From assembly GCF_900106045.1 (NCBI RefSeq), contig NZ_LT629802.1, positions 1,674,001-1,738,000 on the forward strand: a stretch of DNA of 64,000 nucleotides. The letters run 5' to 3'. The notes under the pieces are model-generated. The model saw nothing but the letters and a program-made list of their open reading frames with translations. It did not search any database and had not been told where the DNA came from. Numbering within the stretch: the first letter of the stretch is position 1; each line of letters starts with the position of its first letter. This document shows positions 44,919 through 53,615 of the stretch, in pieces. The DNA is from Pseudomonas mucidolens (lineage in GTDB: Bacteria > Pseudomonadota > Gammaproteobacteria > Pseudomonadales > Pseudomonadaceae). Made by a program: the position numbers and the translations under genes.

Positions 44919-45326
44919 TCAGCCACGTTGCGCGCATTCGGCGAACGCCTTGTCTACCAGCATCTGTACACCTTCCAACATCCGGCAAATACCCAGCGCT
45001 ATGTTGCGTTGAGTGCCGTCGACTTCAAAGGCCAGGTGCGCGGCGATCACGTTGATTGATGCCAGGTCCTGTGCGGCGTTGACCAATAAGGTCTCGCCGT
45101 CCAGATCCCCACGCATGGTAAATAAGCCATCGCACGCGAGTGCGGTGGGTTTGTTGGTTTCAGGTAATGGTTGATCGCACGATGAGCCGCTTGGTGAAGC
45201 CGGCTGGTGTCGTGGCTTGGGTGATGCGGGGGGGCTGTCTTTGATCAGATATCTATACTGCGTCGCTGTGCGCCAGGGCCCAGTGGCGACCCACCTCGAG
45301 AATCTCATCCGCCAACGGCGAGTCAT
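44919..45326 (-). CDS. DUF6124-type small Pseudomonas protein, start uncertain
   Basis: The C-terminal half (LFTMRGDLDGETLLVNAAQD, LASINVIAAHLAFEVDGTQR, NIALGICRMLEGVQMLVDKA) fits the DUF6124 (former DUF3077) family found widely in Pseudomonas. The family-like sequence begins near LIKDSPPASP, whose first codon is CTG at 45246-45248. The only conventional in-frame start upstream lies within the end of the tetR-type gene, in another frame, and the next in-frame ATG is inside the domain. The start codon may have been changed from ATG, or CTG may be used. The function of the family is unknown. Confidence 0.6.
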   Translation of the reverse strand: MTRRWRMRFSRWVATGPWRTATQYRYLIKDSPPASPKPRHQPASPSGSSCDQPLPETNKPTALACDGLFTMRGDLDGETLLVNAAQDLASINVIAAHLAFEVDGTQRNIALGICRMLEGVQMLVDKAFAECAQRG

Positions 45327-45816
45327 CCGGGCAGGTGCGGGACAGTATCAGCGTGCCGATCATTTGCGCCATGCGCTGGATTTTTACGCAGCGCAAGGCG
45401 GCTTCGTCCAGCACGGTGTCGGCGGGTGCCGGCTGCGCCAGCATCCGTTCGATCGCGTCGGCAAAGGTGGCTTTGAGCTCCGCCGATTGCCGCGCGGCAT
45501 CGCCGCTCAGGGCCGCGAAGGTGCAACCGGCGCCGGGTGCGTCGCGGTGTTCGCGGGACAGGTAGTACGCGATAAAGCTGGCGGCGTCGCTCTGCGCGGC
45601 CGTCTGGGTTGACTGCGCCAGGCCAAAGGCCGCCGCTTCGGCCATCAGGTCGGCCTTGGACTTGAAGTGCTTGTAGAACCCGCCATGGGTAAATCCGGCC
45701 GCTGCCATCAGGTCCGCCACACCCACGCCGTCATAACCCCGTTCACGAAACAAGCGGGCCGCTGTCTCGACGATGTGCGCCCGATTGGCCTGCGCCTGCG
45801 CCTTGGTGACTTTCAT
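45253..45816 (-). CDS. TetR-family transcriptional regulator
   Basis: 187 residues from the ATG at 45816 with AGGAGG eight bases upstream. The helix-turn-helix is IVETAARLFRERGYDGVGVA, DLMAAAGFTHGGFYKHFKSK. The ligand domain is of the type seen in AcrR-like regulators (RDAPGAGCTFAALSGDAARQ). It is divergent from the SDR gene at 45984 with 167 bases between, so it probably represses that gene and itself. Confidence 0.92.
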   Translation of the reverse strand: MKVTKAQAQANRAHIVETAARLFRERGYDGVGVADLMAAAGFTHGGFYKHFKSKADLMAEAAAFGLAQSTQTAAQSDAASFIAYYLSREHRDAPGAGCTFAALSGDAARQSAELKATFADAIERMLAQPAPADTVLDEAALRCVKIQRMAQMIGTLILSRTCPDDSPLADEILEVGRHWALAHSDAV

Positions 45817-45983
45817 TGGGCTTACCTCCTGCCTCTGAATACGGGCCATATGCCGCTCACTATACATGGATGATGCTCATCATCAAAATACTTGACGGTT
45901 TAGATTATGACTGTAATCATAATTTCGCCCTCTAACAGATTGCATATTGCGGTCTGTCCTACCCCGAGCAAGAGACTTCCTAT

Positions 45984-46772
45984 ATGACGACTTCCGCAGC
46001 TGTACTCATTACCGGCGCTTCCAGCGGCATTGGCGCCGTCTACGCTGAACGCTTCGCCGCACGTGGTCACGATCTGGTGCTGGTCGCCCGCGACAAGGCG
46101 CGCCTGGACGTGCTGGCCACGCGCCTACGCCAGGAACACGGCGTGAGCATCGATGTCATCAAGGCTGACCTGACCCTTGCGGATGACTTGAGCGGCGTGG
46201 AAGCGCGGCTGCGCGAAGACACAAGAATCGGCATCCTCATCAACAACGCCGGCATGGCTCAGACCGGGAATTTCCTCGCGCAAACACCCGCCAGCCTGGA
46301 ACAGTTGGTAACCCTCAACACCACCGCGCTGGTACGTCTGGCCAGCGCCATCGCACCCCGATTGGCGAAGGCGGGCGAGGGGGCGATCGTCAATATCGGG
46401 TCAGTGGTGGGCCTGGCGCCGGAGCTGGGGATGACGGTCTACGGAGCGACCAAGGCGTTTGTGCATTTCCTGTCCCAAGGCATGAGCCTGGAGTTGTCGC
46501 CGCAAGGTGTGTATGTGCAAGCGGTGCTGCCGGCGGCTACGCGCACGGAAATCTGGGAACGCTCGGGCGTCGACATCAATACGCTGCCTGAGGTGATGGA
46601 GGTGGGGGATTTGGTGGACGCAGCCTTGCTCGGCTTCGATCGCCGTGAAGGGGTGACGATTCCGCCGCTGCACGACGCGCAACGTTGGGATGATCTTCAG
46701 GGCGCACGTCAAGGTTTGCTGGGGCAGTTGCGCCAAGGGCAAGTCGCGGAGCGTTATCGTAGCCCGGCGTGA
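45984..46772 (+). CDS. Short-chain dehydrogenase/reductase (DltE/YqjQ-like)
   Basis: 262 residues. Cofactor motif AVLITGASSGIGAVYAERFA, then NNAGMAQTG, catalytic Ser in VNIGSVVGLA and YGATK. The basic ARDKARLDVLATRLR after strand 2 suggests NADPH. This branch of the SDR family has many uncharacterised reductases. The divergent TetR gene is the likely regulator, so an inducible detoxification role is plausible but unproven. Confidence 0.9.
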   Translation: MTTSAAVLITGASSGIGAVYAERFAARGHDLVLVARDKARLDVLATRLRQEHGVSIDVIKADLTLADDLSGVEARLREDTRIGILINNAGMAQTGNFLAQTPASLEQLVTLNTTALVRLASAIAPRLAKAGEGAIVNIGSVVGLAPELGMTVYGATKAFVHFLSQGMSLELSPQGVYVQAVLPAATRTEIWERSGVDINTLPEVMEVGDLVDAALLGFDRREGVTIPPLHDAQRWDDLQGARQGLLGQLRQGQVAERYRSPA

Positions 46773-46801
46773 GCTGGCGCAGCCCATGAACGTTCAACAA
46801 C

Positions 46802-46828
46802 AAGCTGCGCCCGATCAGGGCGCAGCTT
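46802..46828. terminator. Bidirectional terminator-like hairpin between SDR and carboxynorspermidine dehydrogenase genes
   Basis: A perfect 11-base stem AAGCTGCGCCC/GGGCGCAGCTT with a GATCA loop between two convergent genes. On the minus strand it is followed by TGTTGTTG and on the plus strand by GCTTTC, both only moderately U-rich. Confidence 0.65.
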
Positions 46829-46843
46829 GCTTTCAGCACACTA

Positions 46844-48088
46844 TCAGGCGATAGCGTCCCACGGACGGTCGCCGTGCTCGTCTTTGATCCGAGTCGGCAG
46901 GCCCATCACATCCAGCGCCTTGAGGAACGGCTCGGCCGGCAGTTCTTCCACGTTGGCCATGCGTTGCACATCCCATTCGCCACGGGCGACCAGCAGCGCG
47001 GCGGCTACCGGCGGTACGCCGGCAGTGTAGGAAATGCCCTGGCTGTCGGTCTCGGCGTAGGCGTCTTCGTGGTCGGCCACGTTATAGATGAACAGCTCGC
47101 GCGGCTGGCCGTCCTTGGTGCCCTTGACCAGGTCGCCGATGCAGGTCTTGCCGGTGTAGCCCGGTGCCAGCGAAGACGGATCAGGCAGCACGGCCTTGAC
47201 CAGTTTCAGCGGCACGACTTCCAGGCCTTCGGCGGTGGTGACCGGTTTCTCGGAAAGCAGGCCGAGGTTTTTCAGTACGGTGAACACATTGATGTAGTGT
47301 TCGCCGAAGCTCATCCAGAAACGCACGTTGGGCACGTCGAGGTTTTTCGACAGCGAGTGCACTTCATCGTGGCCGGTCAGGTACAGGTTCTGCGAACCGA
47401 CTACCGGCAGGTCGTCAGTGCGTTTGACTTCGAACATGGTGTTGCTGGTCCACTGGCTGTTCTGCCAGCTCCACACCTGTCCGGTGAATTCGCGGAAGTT
47501 GATTTCCGGGTCGAAATTGGTGGCGAAATATTTGCCATGGGAGCCAGCGTTGACGTCGAGAATATCGATCGAATCAATGCGGTCGAAATGCTGTTGTTGT
47601 GCCAGCGCCGCATAGGCGTTGACGACACCTGGATCAAAACCCACGCCGAGGATCGCAGTGATGTTCTTCTGCTTGCACTCCTCCAGGTGGTTCCATTCGT
47701 AGTTGCCGTACCACGGCGGAGTCTCGCAGACCTTGCCCGGCTCTTCGTGGATGGCGGTGTCCAGGTAAGCCACGCCGGTATCGATGCAGGCGCGCAGCAC
47801 CGACATGTTGAGGAAGGCGGAGCCGACGTTGATGACGATCTGCGATTCGGTCTCGCGGATCAGTGCCTTGGTCGCTTCCACGTCCAGGGCGTTCAGCGCG
47901 AAGGCTTTGATATCCGCGGGTTGCTTGAGGCTACCCTTGGCCTTGACGCTGTCGATGATGGCCTGGCATTTGGAGATGTTGCGCGACGCGATGGCAATAC
48001 GACCGAGTTCGTCGTTGTGCTGCGCGCACTTGTGGGCCACCACCTTGGCGACACCTCCTGCACCAATGATAAGAACGTTCTTTTTCAA
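46844..48088 (-). CDS. Carboxynorspermidine/carboxyspermidine dehydrogenase
   Basis: 414 residues from a TTG at 48088, with GGAG ten bases upstream and the Rossmann motif starting at once (KKNVLIIGAGGVAKVVAHKC); the longer frame upstream is unsupported. The saccharopine-dehydrogenase-like fold shows in VINVGSAFLNMSVLRACIDT, DTAIHEEPGKVCETPPWYGN and LGVGFDPGVVNAYAALA. With the decarboxylase encoded just upstream it makes spermidine or norspermidine from aspartate semialdehyde and a diamine, bypassing S-adenosylmethionine decarboxylase. The two genes are 28 bases apart. Confidence 0.93.
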   Translation of the reverse strand: MKKNVLIIGAGGVAKVVAHKCAQHNDELGRIAIASRNISKCQAIIDSVKAKGSLKQPADIKAFALNALDVEATKALIRETESQIVINVGSAFLNMSVLRACIDTGVAYLDTAIHEEPGKVCETPPWYGNYEWNHLEECKQKNITAILGVGFDPGVVNAYAALAQQQHFDRIDSIDILDVNAGSHGKYFATNFDPEINFREFTGQVWSWQNSQWTSNTMFEVKRTDDLPVVGSQNLYLTGHDEVHSLSKNLDVPNVRFWMSFGEHYINVFTVLKNLGLLSEKPVTTAEGLEVVPLKLVKAVLPDPSSLAPGYTGKTCIGDLVKGTKDGQPRELFIYNVADHEDAYAETDSQGISYTAGVPPVAAALLVARGEWDVQRMANVEELPAEPFLKALDVMGLPTRIKDEHGDRPWDAIA

Positions 48089-48116
48089 TTGCTTTATCTC
48101 TCCTTTATCCGCCAGC

Positions 48117-49214
48117 CTACGAAAGGCTGGACAGGTAGTCTTCGAAGCCAAACTCACGAACCACTTCGACTGTACCGTCGAGTTGTTTCACTACGATGGA
48201 CGGCATTTTCAGGCCGTTGAACCAGTTTTTCTTGACCATGGTGTAGCCTGCCGTGTCGATGAACGACAGTCGATCGCCGATGGTCAGCGGACGATCAAAT
48301 TGGTATTCACCGAAAATGTCCCCGGCCAGGCAGGATTTGCCGCACACCATGTAAGTGTGTTCACCGTCGCTCGGTGCCAGTTTGGCGTTGAGGCGATAGA
48401 TCAGCAGGTCCAGCAGGTGGGCTTCGATGGAGCTGTCTACCACGGCGAGATGCTTGCCGTTGTAGAGGGTGTCGAGCACGGTGACTTCCAGGGAGGCGCT
48501 GTTGGTGATCGCCGCTTCACCCGGTTCCAGGTAGACCTGCACGCCGTACTTCTGCGAAAACGCCTTGAGCCGCGCGCAGAAGGCGTCGATGGCATAGCCT
48601 TCACCGGTGAAATGAATGCCGCCGCCCAGGCTGACCCACTCGACCTTGTGCAACAGATGGCCAAAACGCTCCTCGATAGTGCCGAGCATCTTGTCGAACA
48701 GGTCGAAGTCAGCGTTTTCGCAGTTGTTGTGGAACATGAAGCCGGAAATCTGTTCGATGACCTGCTCGACCTTCACCGGGTCCCATTCGCCGAGGCGGCT
48801 GAACGGACGCGCGGGGTCGGCCAGCAGGTAATCGGAGCTGCTCACCTGCGGGTTGACACGCAGGCCGCGGACCTTGCCTTCGGACGCTTGGGCAAAGCGC
48901 TGCAACTGACCGATGGAGTTGAAGATGATCTTGTCGCAGTTGGCGAGCATCTCTTCGATTTCGTCGTCGGCCCAGGCGACGCTGTAGGCGTGAGTCTCGC
49001 CCGCGAACTTCTGGCGACCGAGCTTGAGCTCATACAACGAAGACGAGGTCGTACCGTCCATGTATTGCTGCATCAGGTCAAACACCGACCAGGTGCCAAA
49101 GCATTTGAGTGCCAGCAGGGCCTTGGCCCCGGACTGCTCGCGCACGTAGGCAATCTTCTGCATGTTGACCAGCAGCTTCTGCTTATCAATGAGGTAATAC
49201 GGTGTCTTGATCAT
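48117..49214 (-). CDS. nspC: Carboxynorspermidine decarboxylase
   Basis: 365 residues. PLP-dependent alanine-racemase-fold decarboxylase: the PLP lysine is in AKALLALKCFGTWSVFDLMQ, GGGIHFTGEGYAIDAFCARL binds the phosphate, and CGKSCLAGDIFGEYQFDRPL carries the catalytic Cys segment. It decarboxylates carboxy(nor)spermidine. First gene of the pair with the dehydrogenase. The promoter must lie in the 271-base gap shared with the divergent metE. Confidence 0.94.
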   Translation of the reverse strand: MIKTPYYLIDKQKLLVNMQKIAYVREQSGAKALLALKCFGTWSVFDLMQQYMDGTTSSSLYELKLGRQKFAGETHAYSVAWADDEIEEMLANCDKIIFNSIGQLQRFAQASEGKVRGLRVNPQVSSSDYLLADPARPFSRLGEWDPVKVEQVIEQISGFMFHNNCENADFDLFDKMLGTIEERFGHLLHKVEWVSLGGGIHFTGEGYAIDAFCARLKAFSQKYGVQVYLEPGEAAITNSASLEVTVLDTLYNGKHLAVVDSSIEAHLLDLLIYRLNAKLAPSDGEHTYMVCGKSCLAGDIFGEYQFDRPLTIGDRLSFIDTAGYTMVKKNWFNGLKMPSIVVKQLDGTVEVVREFGFEDYLSSLS

Positions 49215-49419
49215 TTTTCAGAGCCTGTGGCGGAGCCTGCCAAAAAAGGACACGCATTGTGCCCGCACTTGATTCAGATCGAAAGGTTAGTCAGCGGTTT
49301 TTGCGCGTTCGGTGTCTGAGGGTAGAGGCTCAATGTGACGGTCAAGGCGACAGCGTGGCAGAACGAGGTTTTGCCTGTCACGCCACCATGAATGAAACTC
49401 GTGATCAACTAAAATAAAA

Positions 49420-49432
49420 TGAGTTTGTTTCA
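49420..49432. promoter_or_regulatory. Candidate MetR site upstream of metE
   Basis: TGAGTTTGTTTCA matches the MetR consensus TGAA-N5-TTCA at seven of eight fixed positions and lies 53 bases before the metE start. The gap is otherwise without features I can support. Confidence 0.35.
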
Positions 49433-49485
49433 CTATTGGTGACTGCCGACAATGAGCCCATATCAACACATTGGAGTTTCTTGTC

Positions 49486-51774
49486 ATGGCTGTCGCTCAT
49501 TCCCTTGGATTTCCGCGCATTGGACGCGATCGTGAACTGAAAAAAGCGCAGGAAGCGTTCTGGAAGGGCGAACTCGACGAAGCCGGGCTGCGTGCGGTGG
49601 GCCGTGAGTTGCGCAAGAGCCATTGGGCCTTGCAACAACACGCGGGTATCGAGCTGTTGCCTGTCGGTGACTTTGCCTGGTATGACCAAGTGTTGACGCA
49701 CTCGCTGATGTTCGGCGTGATTCCACAGCGCTTTCGCCCGGCTGATGGGCATGCCACGTTGCACACCCTGTTCGCCATGGCGCGGGGTGTCAGTGACAGT
49801 TGCTGCGGCGGTGCCCACGCCCAGGAAATGACCAAGTGGTTCGATACCAACTATCACTACCTGGTGCCCGAGTTCAGCGCCGACCAGCAGTTCCATCTGG
49901 GCTGGGATCAACTCTTCGAGGAAGTCCAGGAAGCCCGCGAACTGGGACATACTGTCAAGCCGGTGGTGCTCGGGCCGTTGACGTATCTGTGGCTGGGCAA
50001 GGTCAAGGGGGCTGACTTCGACAAGCTCGAGTTGCTCGATCGTTTACTGCCGCTGTACGGGCAGATTTTTCAGCGCCTGGCTGAGCTGGGCGTGGAGTGG
50101 GTGCAGATTGACGAGCCGATTCTGGTGCTCGACTTGCCGCAGGACTGGAAAAATGCGTTTGAGCGCGCCTACAACCAGATCCAGCGCGACCCCCTGAAGA
50201 AACTGCTAGCGACTTACTTTGGTGGCCTGGAAGAGAACCTCGGCCTGGCGGCCAATCTGCCGGTCGATGGTTTGCACATTGACCTGGTGCGCGCTCCCGA
50301 GCAGTACCCGACGATTCTCGATCGCTTGCCGGCCTATAAGGTGCTGTCCCTGGGCGTGGTCAACGGCCGGAACGTCTGGCGCTGTGACCTGGAAAAAGCC
50401 CTGCAGACCTTGCAGCATGCGCATCAACGCCTGGGTGATCGGCTGTGGGTCGCACCTTCCTGTTCGTTGCTGCATAGCCCGATGGACCTGGACCGCGAGG
50501 ACACGCTCGACAGCGAACTGAAAAGCTGGCTGGCGTTCGCCGTGCAGAAGTGCGAAGAGGTCGCCGTCCTGGCCCAGGCAGTGACGCAGCCGCAGGCGCC
50601 GAAGGTGCTTGCGAAATTCGCCGAAAGCCGTGCCGTACAGGCTACCCGCGCCGCGTCGCCACGTATTCACAAACCCGCCGTGCAAGCGCGGGTCGCGGCG
50701 CTTACTGTCCAGGACAGCCAGCGCCAGTCGCCGTTTGCCCAACGTATCGAGCGACAGCGCACACGTCTGAACCTGCCGCTGTTCCCGACCACCACCATCG
50801 GTTCGTTTCCGCAAACCGCGTCGATCCGCCTGGCGCGCCAGTCCTGCAAGGCCGGCAGGTTGAGCCAGGCAGAATACGTCGAGGCGATGCAGAGTGAGAT
50901 TCGCCACGCGGTTGAAGTGCAGGAAAATCTTGGCCTGGACGTGCTGGTTCACGGTGAAGCCGAGCGTAACGATATGGTCGAGTACTTCGCTGAGCAGTTG
51001 GACGGCTACGCCTTTACCCGTTTCGGTTGGGTCCAGAGCTACGGATCGCGGTGTGTAAAACCGGCTGTGATTTATGGCGATCTCAGCCGCCCGAAAGCCA
51101 TGACCGTGGAATGGATCCGCTACGCCCAAGGCCTGACCGACAAGGTGATGAAGGGCATGCTCACCGGTCCGGTCACCATGCTGATGTGGTCCTTTGCACG
51201 CGACGACGTGAGCCGCGAGGTGCAAGCCCGGCAATTGGCCCTGGCGATCCGTGACGAAGTACTGGATCTTGAAGCGGCTGGCATCAAGATCGTGCAGATC
51301 GACGAAGCGGCGTTCCGTGAGGGTTTGCCGTTGCGCCAGGCGCAATGGCAGGCCTATCTGGATTGGGCCACCGAAGTGTTCCGGCTGTGCGCCAGCGGCG
51401 TGCAGGATCACACCCAGATCCACACTCACATGTGCTACAGCGAGTTCAACGATGTCATCGAATCCATCGCGGCGATGGATGCCGACGTGATTACCATCGA
51501 AACCTCGCGTTCGGACATGCAGTTGCTGGATGCATTTGAAGCCTTTGCCTATCCGAACGATATAGGGCCGGGTGTCTACGACATCCACTCGCCACGGGTG
51601 CCGCCAGCGTCGGAAATGGCCAACCTGCTGCGCAAGGCCGCCAAGCGCATCCCTGCCGAACGGTTGTGGGTCAACCCTGACTGCGGCCTGAAAACCCGTG
51701 GCTGGCCCGAGACTGAAGCGGCGTTGATCCACATGGTCACGGCTGCGCGTCAACTGCGTAGCGAGCTGGCCTGA
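49486..51774 (+). CDS. metE: Cobalamin-independent methionine synthase
   Basis: 762 residues from the ATG at 49486 (GGAG nine bases upstream), close to 753 in E. coli. The N-terminal domain begins [20 protein letters not shown] and the C-terminal domain has [20 protein letters not shown]. Zinc ligands are visible in [20 protein letters not shown] (His and Cys) and in [13 protein letters not shown] (Cys). It transfers a methyl group from 5-methyltetrahydropteroyl-glutamate to homocysteine in the cytoplasm. Monocistronic; divergent from the polyamine pair. Confidence 0.97.
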   Translation: MAVAHSLGFPRIGRDRELKKAQEAFWKGELDEAGLRAVGRELRKSHWALQQHAGIELLPVGDFAWYDQVLTHSLMFGVIPQRFRPADGHATLHTLFAMARGVSDSCCGGAHAQEMTKWFDTNYHYLVPEFSADQQFHLGWDQLFEEVQEARELGHTVKPVVLGPLTYLWLGKVKGADFDKLELLDRLLPLYGQIFQRLAELGVEWVQIDEPILVLDLPQDWKNAFERAYNQIQRDPLKKLLATYFGGLEENLGLAANLPVDGLHIDLVRAPEQYPTILDRLPAYKVLSLGVVNGRNVWRCDLEKALQTLQHAHQRLGDRLWVAPSCSLLHSPMDLDREDTLDSELKSWLAFAVQKCEEVAVLAQAVTQPQAPKVLAKFAESRAVQATRAASPRIHKPAVQARVAALTVQDSQRQSPFAQRIERQRTRLNLPLFPTTTIGSFPQTASIRLARQSCKAGRLSQAEYVEAMQSEIRHAVEVQENLGLDVLVHGEAERNDMVEYFAEQLDGYAFTRFGWVQSYGSRCVKPAVIYGDLSRPKAMTVEWIRYAQGLTDKVMKGMLTGPVTMLMWSFARDDVSREVQARQLALAIRDEVLDLEAAGIKIVQIDEAAFREGLPLRQAQWQAYLDWATEVFRLCASGVQDHTQIHTHMCYSEFNDVIESIAAMDADVITIETSRSDMQLLDAFEAFAYPNDIGPGVYDIHSPRVPPASEMANLLRKAAKRIPAERLWVNPDCGLKTRGWPETEAALIHMVTAARQLRSELA

Positions 51775-51967
51775 TAACAGTGCAGAAAGGATGCAGGTTT
51801 TGTGGTTGGCTTGAGAACCACCCCTCACCCTCTCCCGGAGGGAGAGGGGACTGACCGAGGGGTATTGGCGGTTTACAGCGACCTGGAAGATCGGCTTTGA
51901 ATCTACAATCAAAACGGTCTTTCAGGTCGCCCATTTTCTCAGCACACTTCGGTCAGTCCCCTCGCCC

Positions 51968-52190
51968 GTACCTACACAATTTTGCCTCAACGCTTAAATC
52001 CAGGCAGATAGGATGGTTGTGGCGAGCGGGCTTGTCCCGCGTTGGACTGCGAAGCAGTCCCAGTAAGCCGAATGCGGTGTATCAGATACTCCGTAGCGGC
52101 TGGTTTTGGGACTGCTTCGCAGTCCAACGCGGGACAAGCCCGCTCGCCACAGAGAAATCGTCAGTTTCTGAAAGTTGTGTAGGTACCTAT
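51968..52190. mobile_element. MITE-like element carrying a REPIN-like palindrome
   Basis: About 223 bases bounded by imperfect 16-base inverted repeats: GTACCTACACAATTTT at 51968-51983 and AAAGTTGTGTAGGTAC at 52171-52186. GCCC on both sides may be a 4-bp target duplication. It contains REPIN copy B and no coding capacity, so any mobilisation must be in trans. The exact right boundary (52186 or 52190) is uncertain. Confidence 0.5.
52018..52151. repeat. REPIN-like inverted repeat, copy B
   Basis: Same architecture as 3251-3385: TGTGGCGAGCGGGCTTGTCC arms, the arm extension GCGTTGGACTGCGAAGCAGT, and a core with AATGCGGTGTATCAG. The arms of the two copies differ by a few compensated substitutions, which preserve the stem. 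Confidence 0.8.
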
Positions 52191-52230
52191 GCCCAGGGGG
52201 AGAGGGTTAGGGTGAGGGGGGCTTCCTGGA

Positions 52231-53394
52231 TCAGAGGTATTTAAGCCACGCGATATCCCGTCGCCGAGCTTTAAGCCCGGCGAACCAGCGCACCGGCAGG
52301 TACAGCGCCAACGGCAACAACAGCGCCACCAGCCACACCGCGCCGACGCTGTCGAAGCCGAAGTGAGTGCCCTGGTTCAGGCCCAACAGCGCCACTGCGA
52401 GTACATACAGCACCTTCAGCACATACAGGTGCAGTAAATAGAAGAACATCGGCGCGGCGCCAAACACCGCCAGCGTGCTGACCCAGCGCGACTGCCCGAG
52501 GCGTTCGAGGGCCAGCAACAGTAACAGTCCCACACCCAGCGTCAGCGCCAGGAACAACAGCGAAGGCGGGTACTTGGTGATGTTGAAAAAACTCATCAAG
52601 GTCTGCACGCCGCTGTCGTGGACTTGCCAAGGTGTCTCGCCGTAACCGTTCATGACCCGCAGCAGGAGGAAACCCAGCATCGCGCCAGCACCCGCCAGCA
52701 GCAAGTAACGCTGGCGCAACGAAGCCGGCATGGCCCCGGCAAACCACGGGCCGATGCCGTAACCCAGCGCAATCACACCGATCCACGGCAGTAGCGGATA
52801 TGAGGTGCGCAGCCGCAGGCTGTCAGTGACATCAATCCAGCCGCGGTCGTGCAGAATCGCCCACGGAATATGCATCACCGAACCGGTGGCGAAGTGCAGG
52901 CCATCGAGCAGGTTATGTCCGGCAATGATCGCCAGCGCCAGGCCAATCAGCAACGGACGGGGCAGCCAGACCAGCACGGCGAGGGCGATCATGCTCACGC
53001 CGATCGCCCAGATCACTTGCATATAGATGACGCTGGGCGGCAGCTGGAAGGTCCAGGCAAAGTTCACCAAGGTGAATTCCAGCACCACCAGGAACACTCC
53101 ACGCTTGAACAGGAACGCTGAAACATCGGCTCTTCCCTGGTATTTCTCGCCATACAGGTACGCCGACAGACCGGTCAGCAACACGAACACCGGTGCACAC
53201 AAGTGGGCGAGGGTGCGGCTGACAAACAGCGCAGGTTCGGTGGTGTCGATGTTCATCGGGTCACCGACCTGGCGGTGCAACAGAAAGGTCTCGCGCACGT
53301 GGTCCAGCAACATGAACAGGATCACCAAACCTCTCAAGGCATCGATGGACAACAGACGTTGGCGCAGACGGCCAGCGGGAACAGCATCACTCAT
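52231..53394 (-). CDS. DUF1624-family polytopic membrane protein (HGSNAT-like)
   Basis: 387 residues with about ten helices. The N-terminal RLLSIDALRGLVILFMLLDH and VRETFLLHRQVGDPMNIDTT match the DUF1624/heparan-alpha-glucosaminide N-acetyltransferase catalytic family, with the conserved Asp-Ala-Leu-Arg-Gly and His. The end has GAAPMFFYLLHLYVLKVLYV. Probably an acyltransferase that modifies an envelope glycan; the substrate is unknown. Stands alone. Confidence 0.85.
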   Translation of the reverse strand: MSDAVPAGRLRQRLLSIDALRGLVILFMLLDHVRETFLLHRQVGDPMNIDTTEPALFVSRTLAHLCAPVFVLLTGLSAYLYGEKYQGRADVSAFLFKRGVFLVVLEFTLVNFAWTFQLPPSVIYMQVIWAIGVSMIALAVLVWLPRPLLIGLALAIIAGHNLLDGLHFATGSVMHIPWAILHDRGWIDVTDSLRLRTSYPLLPWIGVIALGYGIGPWFAGAMPASLRQRYLLLAGAGAMLGFLLLRVMNGYGETPWQVHDSGVQTLMSFFNITKYPPSLLFLALTLGVGLLLLLALERLGQSRWVSTLAVFGAAPMFFYLLHLYVLKVLYVLAVALLGLNQGTHFGFDSVGAVWLVALLLPLALYLPVRWFAGLKARRRDIAWLKYL

Positions 53395-53615
53395 GAAAGG
53401 AAATCGCCGGATGAGGTGGGTAATATCGGTTATCTTATAACATCCTATCGAGCAATGCTTCCTGCTAGTGCTTTATGCCCGCGTGCCTTCTCTACAGGTG
53501 GGTTGCGGCCCCGGCATGAGTCTAAGTTGTAGCGGTTTTTCGAGGCGTATTGCGCCGCTCAAGTTCGCAGGTGTTAGGGTAGGGAGCATCGAATTCAGCG
53601 ACAGTGGAGATTCCC

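Larger units (their letters stand above)
51804..52220. repeat. Long palindromic repeat, family 2, copy 2, with an element inserted in its right arm
   Basis: The left end (GGTTGGCTTGAGAAC, CCCCTCACCCTCTCCC) and right end (GAGAGGGTTAGGGTGAGGGG) match copy 1. The core (GCGACCTGGAAGATCGGC, TTGAATCTACAATC, CTTTCAGGTCGC) is the reverse complement of that in copy 1. The right arm is interrupted after CTCGCCC at 51967 and resumes with GCCCAGGGGGAGAGGG at 52191. It occupies the gap between metE and the convergent membrane-protein gene. Confidence 0.8.
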
